A stretch of 64,000 bases of DNA from an uncultured Oscillibacter sp. (GCA_910583785.1 CAJTZK010000002.1:186001-250000); one strand, 5' to 3'; counted from the stretch's first letter, positions 42,555 through 52,427 are shown. Made by a program: numbers and translations. Notes: a model not told the origin generated them from the letters alone.

Positions 42555-43844
42555 TTAGTTCCCGCCCTCGGGTTCCGCCGCCGTGCCCTCCGCCTGGCCG
42601 GGCACGGAGCTGCTCAGCTGCTCCCAGAGAACGTTGACGTTCTCCATGCAGTTGAAATAGACGTTGGTCAGAATCTGGTTGGGAATGCCCAGTTCCTCCG
42701 CCAGGGAGGTGATGGCGTTCCAGTTGGCGGCCTCGTAGCTCAGCAGCAGCTCATAGAGCCTGCCGCAGCGGCCCTCCTTCTTGAGGATCGCGTCCCGCAC
42801 CGCGTCGGACACGGGCAGTTCTTCCAGAATCTCCTCCAGGGGGGCATCCACCAAATGGTTCAGTGTGGAGAACATGCCCATGAGGTAGGCCTCCGCCGGA
42901 GTGATGGGCATATCCTTGGCGTACTTCATCAGCTCCTTGCAGAAGGAGGCCCGCATGAAGGAGCGCTTCAGGAACTCCTCCGTCCCCGCCTCGGCGGGCT
43001 CGGTGCTGACGCTGGCGCTGAGCAGGTAAATCCACTGTTTCAGCTGTCCGATTCCCAGGGTCATGATGGCCTGATGAACCGTCGTAGCCCGGTTCCGCAG
43101 GGCGAAGAAGGCGGAATTGGCCACCTTCAGCAGGTTGTAGGTCAGGCTGGCATCCATGGAAATCAGCTGCTCGATCTCGTCCACGTCCGGCTCATCCCGG
43201 GTGATGGCCACCATCAGCCGGAAGAAGCTGGACTGGAGATAGGCGCTGGAGTGGACCCGGGTGGTCATCTGCTCGGCCACGTAGGCGCCCTGGAGCCCGT
43301 CGGGCTTCAGCAGCAGGGCCTTGCGGTACTGCTCCTCCGTGTCGATGTTGGTGACCACGCATTTTTTCTGCATGCTGTGGGCCACTTCCACGATGTTGTG
43401 CATGGCCAGCTCCGGGGTGCTCTGGATGTTCACCTTGATGTAATCAATGCTGTCCAGCAGGGCCAGGTACCGGGGGGCGAACTGGAACTCGTTCACCGCC
43501 ACCTTATAGCCCTCCTTGGCAAACTGGTTGACGAAGTGCATTGACAGCGGATGAATGATAACGCTGTCGTTAATCTGAATCACAAGTTCCGACTTGTCAA
43601 ACAGCCGGGGCGTCTTCTTCATCAGCAGCGTGGTCGTGAAAGTCATGAAGTTCAAGGAACCCCGCAGCGTCGTCGTGCTGTTCTGCGTAAGGAAGCTGTA
43701 GATCGTATCGGCGGAGGCAAATTCCTTCGCCTGGGGATTCTCCACCGTGAAGGCCTGGTTCTCCCCATGGTACAGGATTTCGTGCCCCAGCATCTTCCCC
43801 TCAAGGTCCTTGATCGGTTGCCTTACGATGTATTTACTGCTCAT
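42555..43844 (-). CDS. EAL-HDOD (YuxH-type) signalling protein, degenerate EAL
   Basis: A 429-residue protein: N-terminal EAL-like domain (1-200) starting IVRQPIKDLEGKMLGHEILY, where the catalytic EAL motif is EIL and most acidic metal ligands cannot be found; then an HDOD domain (about 200-400, LISMDASLTYNLLKVANSAFF). Degenerate EAL domains may bind c-di-GMP or a partner without cleaving it. It is the last gene of the fla/che operon, 15 nt after cheV. Related EAL-HDOD proteins affect motility or c-di-GMP response. Confidence 0.88.
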   Translation of the reverse strand: MSSKYIVRQPIKDLEGKMLGHEILYHGENQAFTVENPQAKEFASADTIYSFLTQNSTTTLRGSLNFMTFTTTLLMKKTPRLFDKSELVIQINDSVIIHPLSMHFVNQFAKEGYKVAVNEFQFAPRYLALLDSIDYIKVNIQSTPELAMHNIVEVAHSMQKKCVVTNIDTEEQYRKALLLKPDGLQGAYVAEQMTTRVHSSAYLQSSFFRLMVAITRDEPDVDEIEQLISMDASLTYNLLKVANSAFFALRNRATTVHQAIMTLGIGQLKQWIYLLSASVSTEPAEAGTEEFLKRSFMRASFCKELMKYAKDMPITPAEAYLMGMFSTLNHLVDAPLEEILEELPVSDAVRDAILKKEGRCGRLYELLLSYEAANWNAITSLAEELGIPNQILTNVYFNCMENVNVLWEQLSSSVPGQAEGTAAEPEGGN

Positions 43845-43859
43845 GATATCCCTCCGCGA

Positions 43860-44792
43860 TTATTCCCGCCGCCCGGATTCTTCCAGCAGGTGGTCGATGA
43901 CCCGGACCAGGTGTCCGATCTCCGGCTTGCTCATCTGCTCGTCGGCGCCCAGCTCCTTGCCCTTGCGGCGCATTTCCTCGGTAATCAGGGAGGAGAAGAT
44001 GATCAGCGGCAGGTGCTTGAAGTCCTTGTCGTCCTTTACCAGTTTGGTCAGCCGGTGGCCGTCCATCTGGGGCATCTCAATATCCGTAATGATCAGCGCC
44101 ACCTTGTCATCCAGGTCTGGGTCGCCCCGCAGGCTGCTGAGGAACTCCCACAGCTTACTTCCATCCGGGAACATGTGGGTGTTCACGTAGCCGGACTTGT
44201 GGAGGGCCTCCTCGATCATCTTGCTCAGCAGTACGGAGTCCTCTGCCACCAGGATGACGGCGTCGCTCCGCTGGCGTTCGCCCAGGCGCTCGATCTCGGA
44301 CATCTGGATGGTGGTTTCCGGCGCGATCTCCGCCACAATCTTCTCGAAGTCCAGGATGGTCACCAGGTCATCCCCGCACTGGGCGATGCCCGTGGCGATG
44401 CCCTCGTTCCCTCCGGCCACGGTTTTGTCCGGCTTCTGGATGCTCTTCCAGGAGATGCGGCTGATGCCCACCACAGTGTGCACCCGGAAGGCAATGTTCA
44501 TCTTGTTGAAATTGGTGATGATGAACAGGTCTTTGCTCTTTTTCTCCCCAGGCTCCCCCAGCAGGTACGTGGGCAGGTCCACCACGGTGATCACCTTGTC
44601 CCGGGGCTTGAAAATTCCCTCCACCGCCGGGTGGGCGTGGGGCATGTGCTTGACGGGCTGGGAGACAAGAATCTCCTTGACCTTCGCCACGTTGATGCCG
44701 TACAGGCTGTCATTGATGGTGAATTCCATGACCTCGATTTCATTTGTGCCCGACTCCAGCAAAATGCCCCGCTTGTCCTCTTCCAACAACAT
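43860..44792 (-). CDS. cheV: CheV chemotaxis coupling protein
   Basis: The 310-residue protein is a CheW-like domain (about 15-170, INVAKVKEILVSQPV) fused to a receiver domain (about 180-310, acceptor Asp in LIITDIEMPQMDG). CheV couples receptors to CheA and is modulated by CheA phosphorylation. ATG 44792 was chosen for AAAGGAG 8 nt upstream; GTG 44801 would overlap the RBS. It lies between cheD and the EAL-HDOD gene. Length is normal. Confidence 0.94.
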   Translation of the reverse strand: MLLEEDKRGILLESGTNEIEVMEFTINDSLYGINVAKVKEILVSQPVKHMPHAHPAVEGIFKPRDKVITVVDLPTYLLGEPGEKKSKDLFIITNFNKMNIAFRVHTVVGISRISWKSIQKPDKTVAGGNEGIATGIAQCGDDLVTILDFEKIVAEIAPETTIQMSEIERLGERQRSDAVILVAEDSVLLSKMIEEALHKSGYVNTHMFPDGSKLWEFLSSLRGDPDLDDKVALIITDIEMPQMDGHRLTKLVKDDKDFKHLPLIIFSSLITEEMRRKGKELGADEQMSKPEIGHLVRVIDHLLEESGRRE

Positions 44793-44847
44793 TCCGAACA
44801 CTCCTTTCAGTGGTTGTCTCTCTCACATACGCATACAAAATTAGGCT

Positions 44848-45327
44848 TTAAATAATCATCTCCGGCCTGCCATAGCACCGGACGCACGCCTGCCCGGTGG
44901 CCGGGTCAAAGAGCAGCGTCCGGGCCACGGAGCCGCCCACGTCCTCCTTCAAAAGCTGGATGCCCTCCCGCTTCAAGTGCATGTGCACGCTTTCGATGTT
45001 GCGCTGTCCAATGTTTCCCAGGTTCCCCCCGCTGATCTCGAACATCTTGGCCCCTCCGGCGATCTTCGCCGTGATACGGGTCCGGGAGGCGCCCTTGGAC
45101 TCCATCATTTTCAGTGTCTCCCGGATGCCGGTGTCGGCGTATTTCATGGTGTTCTTCCGGCCCGGCTCCATATTCAGCGGCAGCATAATGTGGATCAGCG
45201 CCGCCAGCTTGATCTTTTGGTCGTACAGGCAGATTCCGATGCAGGACCCCAGGGCGTAAGTGATCAGCATGCCCCCGCCCTGGGCCATTTTCATGTCCGC
45301 GATTCCAACTGTGATCTTACTCTCCAC
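44848..45327 (-). CDS. cheD: Chemoreceptor glutamine deamidase CheD
   Basis: The 159-residue protein has the active-site cysteine C29 (TYALGSCIGICLYD) and histidine H46 (LIHIMLP). CheD deamidates receptor glutamines and stimulates CheC. It overlaps cheC by 11 nt, in the cheC-cheD order typical of Bacillota. Confidence 0.95.
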   Translation of the reverse strand: MESKITVGIADMKMAQGGGMLITYALGSCIGICLYDQKIKLAALIHIMLPLNMEPGRKNTMKYADTGIRETLKMMESKGASRTRITAKIAGGAKMFEISGGNLGNIGQRNIESVHMHLKREGIQLLKEDVGGSVARTLLFDPATGQACVRCYGRPEMII

Positions 45328-45946
45328 TGTTCACGCCCAGCTTCCTTAATAAAAAGTTCAGCGACCGAATATCCGGCGACAACAGCAAACGGCAGGGAAT
45401 CTCCTTTCCATTGCAAATAAAGTTTCCGCCGATGGTCATAATGTAATTGGACTGTCCGCCGTACTCCGCCATGGGTACGGCCATGATGGCGCCCTGCATA
45501 TCCACGGTGAATGCGGGGACCGTCAGCTCGATGTCAATGTCCGCCAAGCTGCTGAGGGCGTTGATGAAGGTGGAGATCATAATGTTGCCCACCTCGGTGA
45601 GGGCAGAGCGCTCCATCTCCTCCAGTTCCATGTAATCCTGGATGCTTTTCTTCATCATGTTCTCCAGCACCAGGTTCACGAACTCCAGCTGCTGCACCGA
45701 CAGCATGATGCCGCTGAGCTGCCCGCTCATTCCCACCAGCACTCCGGCGGTGATGGGCTCCGGGCCGCCGATCCACTCAATAGCCTCGTTGTATTCCATG
45801 ATGCGGACCTCCGGCTGCTGGATGCGCACCGTCTCCCCAATGAGGGCGGAAAGGCTGGTGGCGGCGTTTCCGGTGCCGATGCTGCCAATCTCTTTCAGGG
45901 TGTCCAGCTCCAGGGAACTGAGTTCATCATAGCTTTTGATGGTCAT
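45317..45946 (-). CDS. cheC: CheY-P phosphatase CheC
   Basis: The 209-residue protein has two phosphatase-type helices: ELDTLKEIGSIGTGNAATSL near residues 13-32 and ERSALTEVGNIMISTFINAL in the middle, each with the E-x3-N pattern. It removes phosphate from CheY-P and binds CheD. It follows the flgG-type gene by 15 nt and overlaps cheD. Confidence 0.95.
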   Translation of the reverse strand: MTIKSYDELSSLELDTLKEIGSIGTGNAATSLSALIGETVRIQQPEVRIMEYNEAIEWIGGPEPITAGVLVGMSGQLSGIMLSVQQLEFVNLVLENMMKKSIQDYMELEEMERSALTEVGNIMISTFINALSSLADIDIELTVPAFTVDMQGAIMAVPMAEYGGQSNYIMTIGGNFICNGKEIPCRLLLSPDIRSLNFLLRKLGVNSGE

Positions 45947-45961
45947 GCTCTACCGCCCTCC

Positions 45962-46732
45962 TTAGCCGCGCAGGTTGTTAATGGTCGTCTCGATCTCGTC
46001 AGAGGTCTGTACCATCTTCAGCGCCATGCCGTAAGCCCGCTGGGACTCAATGACCTTGGTCATCTCATCTGCCAGGTCCGCGTTGGACATCTCCAGGAAG
46101 CCCTGCATCAGTTCTCCCCCGCCCTGGCGGATCGCCCCGTTTTTCTCGATGGCCCGGAACCGGGTGTCGTTCACGTGTTCCATGCCGTCGTAATTCATGT
46201 AGTCAAAAATGCCCACAGGCTGGCGCTTGTGTTCGTCCTCTACCTCAATCATGCCGCCCGTATCGCTGAGGACGAAGCGCCCCTCGTTGTCCGAGAGGTA
46301 ATAAATCCGCTCCTGGATGTCCTGGCCATTTTCGTCCACCTCGCCAGTGGGGCGCATCAGCTCGGAGATCACGAAGGCGCCGTTCCGGGTGAGGGTAATC
46401 TCCCCGGTGGCCAGGTCCGCGATGGCGAAAAAGCCCTCTCCCGCGATGGCGTAATCCTGTTCCCGCCGGGTCTCCGCCATGGCGCCGCTCTTAAAGTCCG
46501 TGTCCGTGGTCCACAGGGCCGCCCCCACGCCGGAGGGGAGCATCTCGAAGTCCCCCCCGCCCCCGGCGGCTTCGCCGACGCCCTTCAGGTCGTCATACAT
46601 CAAAGAGGCAAAGCGGCTCCTCTCTGCCTTGAAGCCGTAGGTGTTCAGGTTTGCGATGTTGTTGCCGTGGACCGTCAGCCGCTTCAGCTGCTGGTGGGCC
46701 CCCACGGCTCCAATGAAAAAGGATTGGTTCAT
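45962..46732 (-). CDS. Flagellar rod/hook-basal body protein (FlgG/FlhP-like)
   Basis: A 256-residue protein with the rod-protein N-terminus (GAVGAHQQLKRLTVHGNNIANLNTYGFK) and C-terminus (VIESQRAYGMALKMVQTSDEIETTINNL). It would form part of the distal rod. ATG 46732 is chosen because the basal-body motif starts there; the frame extends upstream without an RBS. With the next gene upstream it forms the flhO-flhP-like pair seen in Bacillus after sigD. Whether it is FlgF or FlgG cannot be settled here. Confidence 0.9.
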   Translation of the reverse strand: MNQSFFIGAVGAHQQLKRLTVHGNNIANLNTYGFKAERSRFASLMYDDLKGVGEAAGGGGDFEMLPSGVGAALWTTDTDFKSGAMAETRREQDYAIAGEGFFAIADLATGEITLTRNGAFVISELMRPTGEVDENGQDIQERIYYLSDNEGRFVLSDTGGMIEVEDEHKRQPVGIFDYMNYDGMEHVNDTRFRAIEKNGAIRQGGGELMQGFLEMSNADLADEMTKVIESQRAYGMALKMVQTSDEIETTINNLRG

Positions 46733-46743
46733 AGGCGCCCTCC

Positions 46744-47514
46744 TTAGGCGAAGCGGCCGACGTCGCTGGTAGCCTTCGTCATCAGCTGGTCGTATATCTT
46801 GGTAACCTGGGCGGCGCTTTGCAGCGCCCTCTGGTAGGTGATCATTTCCGTCATCTGCTTGATCATGTCGCTGTTGGAGCGTTCCAGGTACTGGTTCCAA
46901 ATTTCAAAGCCCGTGCTCTGCTGGGCGCCCTCGCCTGTGAAGAGGCCCCGGTCGTTCCGCTCCAGGGCCTGATTGTCCTCGAAGCTGAAAACACCCAGCT
47001 GGCCGATGGCGGTGCCGCCGCCCTGTTCCGGCGGTTGGTCGAAGTAAATGACGCCCTGGCTGTCGCCCCGGATTTTATCCGTGCCCAGGTAAATGGTCTG
47101 GCCCTGGGGATCCAGCACGTGGCCGAAGCCGGGGAGGCAGAGGTAGCCCTCCTCATCCAGGGAGAAGTTGCCCATCCGGGTATAGCCCACGTTGCCCTCC
47201 GCGTCCTGGACGGCGAAGAAGCCGTCCCCGACGATGGCAAAATCCAGGGGCAAGTCCGTGGGCTCCGGAATGCCCTGGCTGTAATCGGTGTAAATACCGC
47301 TGGCCGCGCGTATGTAGCTCTGGCGGCCAATTTCCGTACCGCTGCTGTGGTTCACGTCCACCCGGCTGTACATGACGTCGTCAAAGGTGGTGGCCACATA
47401 GCGGTCCTGTTTGTAGCCTGCCGTGGAGATGTTGACCATATTGTTGCCGATGACGTTCAGGTTGTGCTGGTGCGTCAGCATGGCAGAGGTCAGATTGTAA
47501 AAGCCCTTATACAT
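46744..47514 (-). CDS. Flagellar rod protein (FlgF/FlgG/FlhO-like)
   Basis: A 256-residue paralogue of the adjacent rod gene: N-terminus FYNLTSAMLTHQHNLNVIGNNMVNISTAGYK, middle LDFAIVGDGFFAVQ, C-terminus MITYQRALQSAAQVTKIYDQLM. It lies 3 nt after fliA and 11 nt before the second rod gene. It is exported without signal peptide through the flagellar gate. Confidence 0.92.
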   Translation of the reverse strand: MYKGFYNLTSAMLTHQHNLNVIGNNMVNISTAGYKQDRYVATTFDDVMYSRVDVNHSSGTEIGRQSYIRAASGIYTDYSQGIPEPTDLPLDFAIVGDGFFAVQDAEGNVGYTRMGNFSLDEEGYLCLPGFGHVLDPQGQTIYLGTDKIRGDSQGVIYFDQPPEQGGGTAIGQLGVFSFEDNQALERNDRGLFTGEGAQQSTGFEIWNQYLERSNSDMIKQMTEMITYQRALQSAAQVTKIYDQLMTKATSDVGRFA

Positions 47515-47517
47515 GCG

Positions 47518-48354
47518 TTATCCCCTCTTCCTCTTCGGTTTCGGCTCCGGCTCATCGCTCAGGTAGCGTTCCATATAAGCCCGCAGCTTCTGGATGGCCC
47601 GGGTGTGTATCTGGGAGATGCGGGGCTCGCTGAGCTCCATCACCTGGGCAATCTCTTTTAAATGCAGGTTCCGCTCATAATATAGGGAGAGAACGATCTG
47701 CTCATTCTCCCGCAGGGAGGCGATCCCCTCCGCCAGGGCCCGCTGCATCTCCCGCTCCTGGAGCACCAGTTCCGGCTGGCTCCTGGCGTCGCTGGAGGGA
47801 ACCTCCATGGGATAGCCCGAGGTCTCCCGGGTATCCATCAGCACGTCCAGGGACAGCACGTTGCTCAGGGCGATGTTGGCGGCGTCCTTTTGGTACCGTT
47901 CCTGGGTGATGCCCAGATGCTGGGCAATCTCCCCGTCCGTGGGCATCCGCCCCAGGGAGGAGGACAGCTCCGCCGAGGCCAGGTCGATCTCCTTGGCCCT
48001 CTTGCGGACATTCCGGGGAATCCAGTCCTGCTTCCGGGCCAGGTCGATGACCATGCCCCGGATGCGCTTGGAGACGTAGGTCTCAAATTTCACGCCCTTG
48101 TCCGGGTCAAACTTGTCGATGGCCCCCAGCAGGGTGATGATGCCCTCGTTGATGATGTCGTCAATTTGGGCAAAGCTGCTGTAGACCCCCCGGATCTGCA
48201 TGGCCGCGTTTTTGATCAGCCCCTCGTACCGCAGCACCAGGGGCCACTTCAGGCTCCCGTCCCCCGTCTCCTTGTAGAGGCGGAGGAGGTCCTGGGTGTC
48301 CATCTCCCCGATTTCCTGCTCCGTGTAGCCAATGGCGGCGGCCTGCTCGCTCAT
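47518..48354 (-). CDS. fliA: Flagellar sigma factor SigD/FliA
   Basis: A 278-residue sigma-28: region 2 (QIDDIINEGIITLLGAIDKFDPDKGVKFETYVSKRIRG), region 3 (ARKQDWIPRNVRKRAKEI), region 4 (LKEIAQVMELSEPRISQIHT). It directs late flagellar and chemotaxis genes, including the GCCGATAT promoter before flgM. It overlaps flhA by 4 nt; flhF and flhG, often found between them, are absent. FlgM is its antagonist. Confidence 0.95.
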   Translation of the reverse strand: MSEQAAAIGYTEQEIGEMDTQDLLRLYKETGDGSLKWPLVLRYEGLIKNAAMQIRGVYSSFAQIDDIINEGIITLLGAIDKFDPDKGVKFETYVSKRIRGMVIDLARKQDWIPRNVRKRAKEIDLASAELSSSLGRMPTDGEIAQHLGITQERYQKDAANIALSNVLSLDVLMDTRETSGYPMEVPSSDARSQPELVLQEREMQRALAEGIASLRENEQIVLSLYYERNLHLKEIAQVMELSEPRISQIHTRAIQKLRAYMERYLSDEPEPKPKRKRG

Positions 48355-50462
48355 GTGCCCACCGCCCTTCGCTCCGCCCGGGCCGCAGGCTCCAGGGTAA
48401 TGTTCCCGATGGCCTGGATCTGCACCGCGCTGGTAATCTCATTGAAGGACAGGACGTAAACGCCGGGATAGAACTGGGTAATCATCTTGGCGAAATAACC
48501 CCGGATCACCTGGCTGACCAGGATGATGGGCGTTTGGGAGAGGTCGTTGAACTTCTTCATCTGATTGGCCAGCTGGGAGACGATCTGCTGCATCAGCTCC
48601 GGGCCCATGGCCAGGTAGACGCCCTGCTCGTTCCGGGTGAGGGAGGCGATGATCTTCTTCTCCACCTCCGCGTCCAGGGTGACGACGCGGAGCTGCCCGT
48701 CCTCGCAGAAGCGGCGGGTGATGGTCCGGGCCAGGGCGCCCCGGACCTGCTCCGTGGCGGCGTCGATGTCCCGGCCCTGGGTCAGGGCGTCGGCCAGGGT
48801 CTCCACTATGGTCCCCAGGTCCTTGATGGGCACGCCCTCTTTCAGCAGGTTCCGCAGCACCTTTTCCAGGGTAGCGTAGGAGATGATGCCGGGGATGGCC
48901 TCCTCCACCAGCTCTGGGGCGGTGCGCTTCAAATTGTCCACCAGCTGGATGGTCTCCGTCCGGCCCAGCATTTCGTAGGCGTACTTTTTCACCGTCTCGG
49001 AGAGGTGGGTCAGCATGACGGACAGGGGGTCGATGACGTTGTACCCGTAAATTTCCGCCATTTCCTTGTTCTCCGGCAGGATCCACCGGGAGGGGATGCC
49101 GTAGGCGGGCTCGATGGTCTCGATGCCGTCGATCTCCCCCAGGGGGTTGGCGGGCTCCAGGGCCAGGTAGTAGTCCACCAGGATTTCGCCCCGGGCCACT
49201 TCCTCTCCCCGGATGCGGATGACGTACTGGTTTGTCCCCAGGGACGAGGCGTCGTGAAGCCGGATGGAGGGGAAGACGAAGCCCATGTCCTGGGCGTACT
49301 GGCGGCGGAAAATGACAATGCGGCTGATGAGCTTGCCGCCGTGGCTCTCATCCACCATGGGGATGAGGCTGTATCCAAACTCCATCTCAATGGGCTCCAC
49401 CGAGAGGAGGTTGTAGACGTTGTTGATGTCTTTGTAGTAATCGGTTTCGCTGGGCGCGGCGGTCTCGGAGGCCTGCTTCTCTTGTTCTGCGGCGGCCTGG
49501 ATAGCCGCGGTCTCCTGCCGTTCCCGCTCCATGCGGCTGCTGACGAACCATCCGGCTCCCAGCAGCAGCCCGCCGCCCACAGCCAAGGCAAAGTGGGGCG
49601 TGTTGGGGATGGCCGCCAGGAAGAGAAGGATGATGCCCGTAGTCATGATGGCCCGGGGCTGGGCCTTGAACTGGCCGATGACGTCCTTGTTCAGGCTCCC
49701 CTCGGACACGGACCGGGTGACGATCATGCCCGTGGCGGTGGAGATCATCAGCGCCGGGAGCTGGGAGACCAGGCCGTCGCCGATGGTGACGATGGAGTAC
49801 TTGGAGATGACGTCGGAGAAGGTTCCCGCGTTCATCACCATTCCGATGATGGTGCCTCCAATGAAGTTGATCATGGTGATGATCAACGACATGGTGGCGT
49901 CGCCTTTTACGATTTTGGTGGCGCCGTCCATGGCGCCGTAGAAGTCGGCTTCCTTTTGGATTTTGTGGCGCCGCCCCTTGGCCTCCTGCTCGTCAATGAG
50001 GCCGGAGGAGAGGTCGGCGTCAATGGCCATCTGCTTGCCGGGCATGGCGTCCAGGGTAAAGCGGGCGGCCACCTCGGCCACGCGCTCAGCGCCCTTGGTG
50101 ATGACGATGAACTGCACCAGGACGATGATCAGGAAGATCACCACGCCGACAACGATGTTGCCGCCCGTGATCAAATTACCGAAGTTTTGGATCACCTCTC
50201 CGGCGTAGCCGTGCCAGAGAATCTGCCGCGTTGTGGAGACGTTCAGTCCCAGGCGGAACAGCGTGGTGATCAGCAGGAGGGACGGGAAAATAGAAAATTC
50301 CAGGGCCTCCGAGATGTTCATGGTGATCATCAGGATCATGACGGACAGCCCGATGTTCACCACCAGCAGGAGGTCCAGCAGCTGCGTCGGCAGGGGGATG
50401 ATCAAAAACAGGACGATGACCACGACGGCAAGGGATATGATGTTGTCAAGGATTCTTCTCAA
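48351..50462 (-). CDS. flhA: Flagellar export gate protein FlhA
   Basis: The 703-residue protein has eight N-terminal membrane helices, the FHIPEP-region equivalent (FTLDAMPGKQMAIDADL, then QEAKGRR), and a large cytosolic C-terminal domain (about 330-703) that docks chaperones such as FliS and FlgN. Length is normal. It begins 84 nt after flhB and overlaps fliA by 4 nt. Confidence 0.97.
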   Translation of the reverse strand: MRRILDNIISLAVVVIVLFLIIPLPTQLLDLLLVVNIGLSVMILMITMNISEALEFSIFPSLLLITTLFRLGLNVSTTRQILWHGYAGEVIQNFGNLITGGNIVVGVVIFLIIVLVQFIVITKGAERVAEVAARFTLDAMPGKQMAIDADLSSGLIDEQEAKGRRHKIQKEADFYGAMDGATKIVKGDATMSLIITMINFIGGTIIGMVMNAGTFSDVISKYSIVTIGDGLVSQLPALMISTATGMIVTRSVSEGSLNKDVIGQFKAQPRAIMTTGIILLFLAAIPNTPHFALAVGGGLLLGAGWFVSSRMERERQETAAIQAAAEQEKQASETAAPSETDYYKDINNVYNLLSVEPIEMEFGYSLIPMVDESHGGKLISRIVIFRRQYAQDMGFVFPSIRLHDASSLGTNQYVIRIRGEEVARGEILVDYYLALEPANPLGEIDGIETIEPAYGIPSRWILPENKEMAEIYGYNVIDPLSVMLTHLSETVKKYAYEMLGRTETIQLVDNLKRTAPELVEEAIPGIISYATLEKVLRNLLKEGVPIKDLGTIVETLADALTQGRDIDAATEQVRGALARTITRRFCEDGQLRVVTLDAEVEKKIIASLTRNEQGVYLAMGPELMQQIVSQLANQMKKFNDLSQTPIILVSQVIRGYFAKMITQFYPGVYVLSFNEITSAVQIQAIGNITLEPAARAERRAVGT

Positions 50463-50546
50463 GCGCCGGTCACCTCCTGTTCCATAAGTTCCTTTCCGCC
50501 CCGGTCCAAGACCGGACTGCCTTATCCTTTGGACAAAGCGGCAAAT

Positions 50547-51620
50547 TTATTTTACCAGCTTGTGGTTTTCGTTCAGCCGGAAGATATAGACCATGACTTC
50601 CGCCACCGGGTTGTAAAGCTCCGGGGGAATCTCCTGGTCCAGTTCCGTGTCCGCGTACAGTGCGCGGGCCAGGGGCACGTTCTCAATTGCCGGGACATGG
50701 TGCTCCTCCGCCACCCGCACAATGCGGAGGGCCAGTTCGTCCACGCCCTTGGCCAGGACGATGGGGGCCGCGTCCTCATCCGGGTGGTACCGGAGGGCCA
50801 CGGCGTAGTGGGTGGGGTTCCGGATGACCACATCGGCCTTGGGGACCTGCTGCATCATGCGGCTCTGGGCCCGCTTGCGCTGCATTTCCTTAATCTTCCC
50901 CTTGATCTGGGGATCGCCTTCGGTCTGTTTGTACTCTTCTTTAATTTCCTGCTTGCTCATGCGGAGGCCCCGCTCATAGTCCCACCACTGGTACATGAAG
51001 TCCAGGGCCGCCAGGGCAATAAAGGCAATGCCAATTTTTATAATCATGCCCATGCCCTGGCTGAACAGGTGGCTGGCGGAGGCCTTGAGGTCCACATAAA
51101 GGTATTTGGCGCTCTCATGAAACATGCCCTTGATGCTGAAATAGACGATGACCATGAGAATGCTGATTTTTAAAAGCCCCTTCAGCGCGTTGATCACGCT
51201 TTTCAGGGAAAACAGCCGCTTGAATCCCTCCAGGGGATTGATCCGGCTGAACTTGGGTTTCATCAGTTCGCTGCTGACCAGCAGCCTGGTCTGTGCAAAG
51301 GTGGCCGTAATGGCGCAGGCCGCCGTCACCAGCGTGATGGGGAGCACCGTCCGGACGATCAGGCCAATGGCCTGCATGGTCAGCTCGTGGAGGAGGTCGC
51401 TGGTGGCTACACTCCCCGCCTGGCCTACTTTGGAGAAGCAAAAGCCCATAAAGCCCGCCAGCTGGTCCCCGATGCGCCCGGCCAGCAGCCAGAAGGCGGA
51501 AAAGGAACCCAGCAGCGTGACCACGGCCACGGCGTCCTGGCTCAGGAAGACGTTGCCTTTCTTTCGTTCGTCCCTTCGCCGTTTTGGGGTTGCTTTCTCG
51601 GTCTTAGAACTGTCCGCCAA
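50547..51620 (-). CDS. flhB: Flagellar export switch protein FlhB
   Basis: The 357-residue protein has four membrane helices, then a cytosolic domain with the autocleavage motif NPTH (268-271). Self-cleavage after N268 switches export from rod/hook to filament substrates, under FliK control. A short homologue (FlhX) of its C-terminus is encoded at 18558-18902. It lies 42 nt after fliR. Confidence 0.97.
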   Translation of the reverse strand: MADSSKTEKATPKRRRDERKKGNVFLSQDAVAVVTLLGSFSAFWLLAGRIGDQLAGFMGFCFSKVGQAGSVATSDLLHELTMQAIGLIVRTVLPITLVTAACAITATFAQTRLLVSSELMKPKFSRINPLEGFKRLFSLKSVINALKGLLKISILMVIVYFSIKGMFHESAKYLYVDLKASASHLFSQGMGMIIKIGIAFIALAALDFMYQWWDYERGLRMSKQEIKEEYKQTEGDPQIKGKIKEMQRKRAQSRMMQQVPKADVVIRNPTHYAVALRYHPDEDAAPIVLAKGVDELALRIVRVAEEHHVPAIENVPLARALYADTELDQEIPPELYNPVAEVMVYIFRLNENHKLVK

Positions 51621-51662
51621 CGGTCAATCCCCCCTTTCGGACATCACGGAGCTTGGAAAGGG

Positions 51663-52427
51663 CTAGGCCGCCAGCCCCAGCATCACTTGGAGGCTGTCCA
51701 GCATAGTCTGCTCCACCTCCAGGAGGAACTCGCTGACCGGAAGCATCAGCATCAGCAGCAGCCCCAGGCCGACAATGACCTTCAGCTCGATATTGATGGA
51801 AAACACATTGATCTGGGGGATGACCTTCATCAAAACCCCCATTCCCAGCTGGCCGATCAGCTCCGCCGCCAAGACGGGCATGCACAGCTTCACCGCCAGG
51901 ACGGTGCACTCGATAAAGAGCTCCAGCGCCAGGTTCGTCAGGTCATGCCCAATGGAGACGCCGCCGTAACCCACGACCTGGCCGGAGGTGAGCATGATCC
52001 GCAGCAGCGTGTGGTGCCCGTTCCCCGCGAAAAAGAGCAGGATCATCAGCGTGTTCAGCAGCGTGCCCGTCACGGACATGTTGGACTGGGAGCCGGAATC
52101 GTAAATCTGGTTCATGGTCATGCCCATCTGGGTGTCAATCGCCAGTCCGGCCATCTGTGGAATATAGAAGAAAAAGTGCACCACCATGCCCAGGGAAAAC
52201 CCCACCGCCAGCTCCAGCAGCACCGCCCCCGCAAAGGGCAGCACCCCCGCTGGCGGCTCCAGCCTTCCGCCTTCAACCGAGTAGGTAAAGGCCGCCAGCA
52301 GCAGCGTAAATCCCGCGCGGAACATCCCGGGAAAATTCTGGCGGCTCAGCAGGGGGTTGAACTGTACAAAGCCGCTCATCCGCGCTAGTATCAGCAAAAA
52401 GAGCGTCAGGGCCCCCTCGTCTATCAT
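51663..52427 (-). CDS. fliR: Flagellar export protein FliR
   Basis: A 254-residue, six-helix membrane protein: FLLILARMSGFVQFNPLLSR near the start, LAIDTQMGMTMNQIYDSGSQ in the middle. It is part of the FliPQR export pore. It is 11 nt after fliQ. Confidence 0.95.
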   Translation of the reverse strand: MIDEGALTLFLLILARMSGFVQFNPLLSRQNFPGMFRAGFTLLLAAFTYSVEGGRLEPPAGVLPFAGAVLLELAVGFSLGMVVHFFFYIPQMAGLAIDTQMGMTMNQIYDSGSQSNMSVTGTLLNTLMILLFFAGNGHHTLLRIMLTSGQVVGYGGVSIGHDLTNLALELFIECTVLAVKLCMPVLAAELIGQLGMGVLMKVIPQINVFSINIELKVIVGLGLLLMLMLPVSEFLLEVEQTMLDSLQVMLGLAA

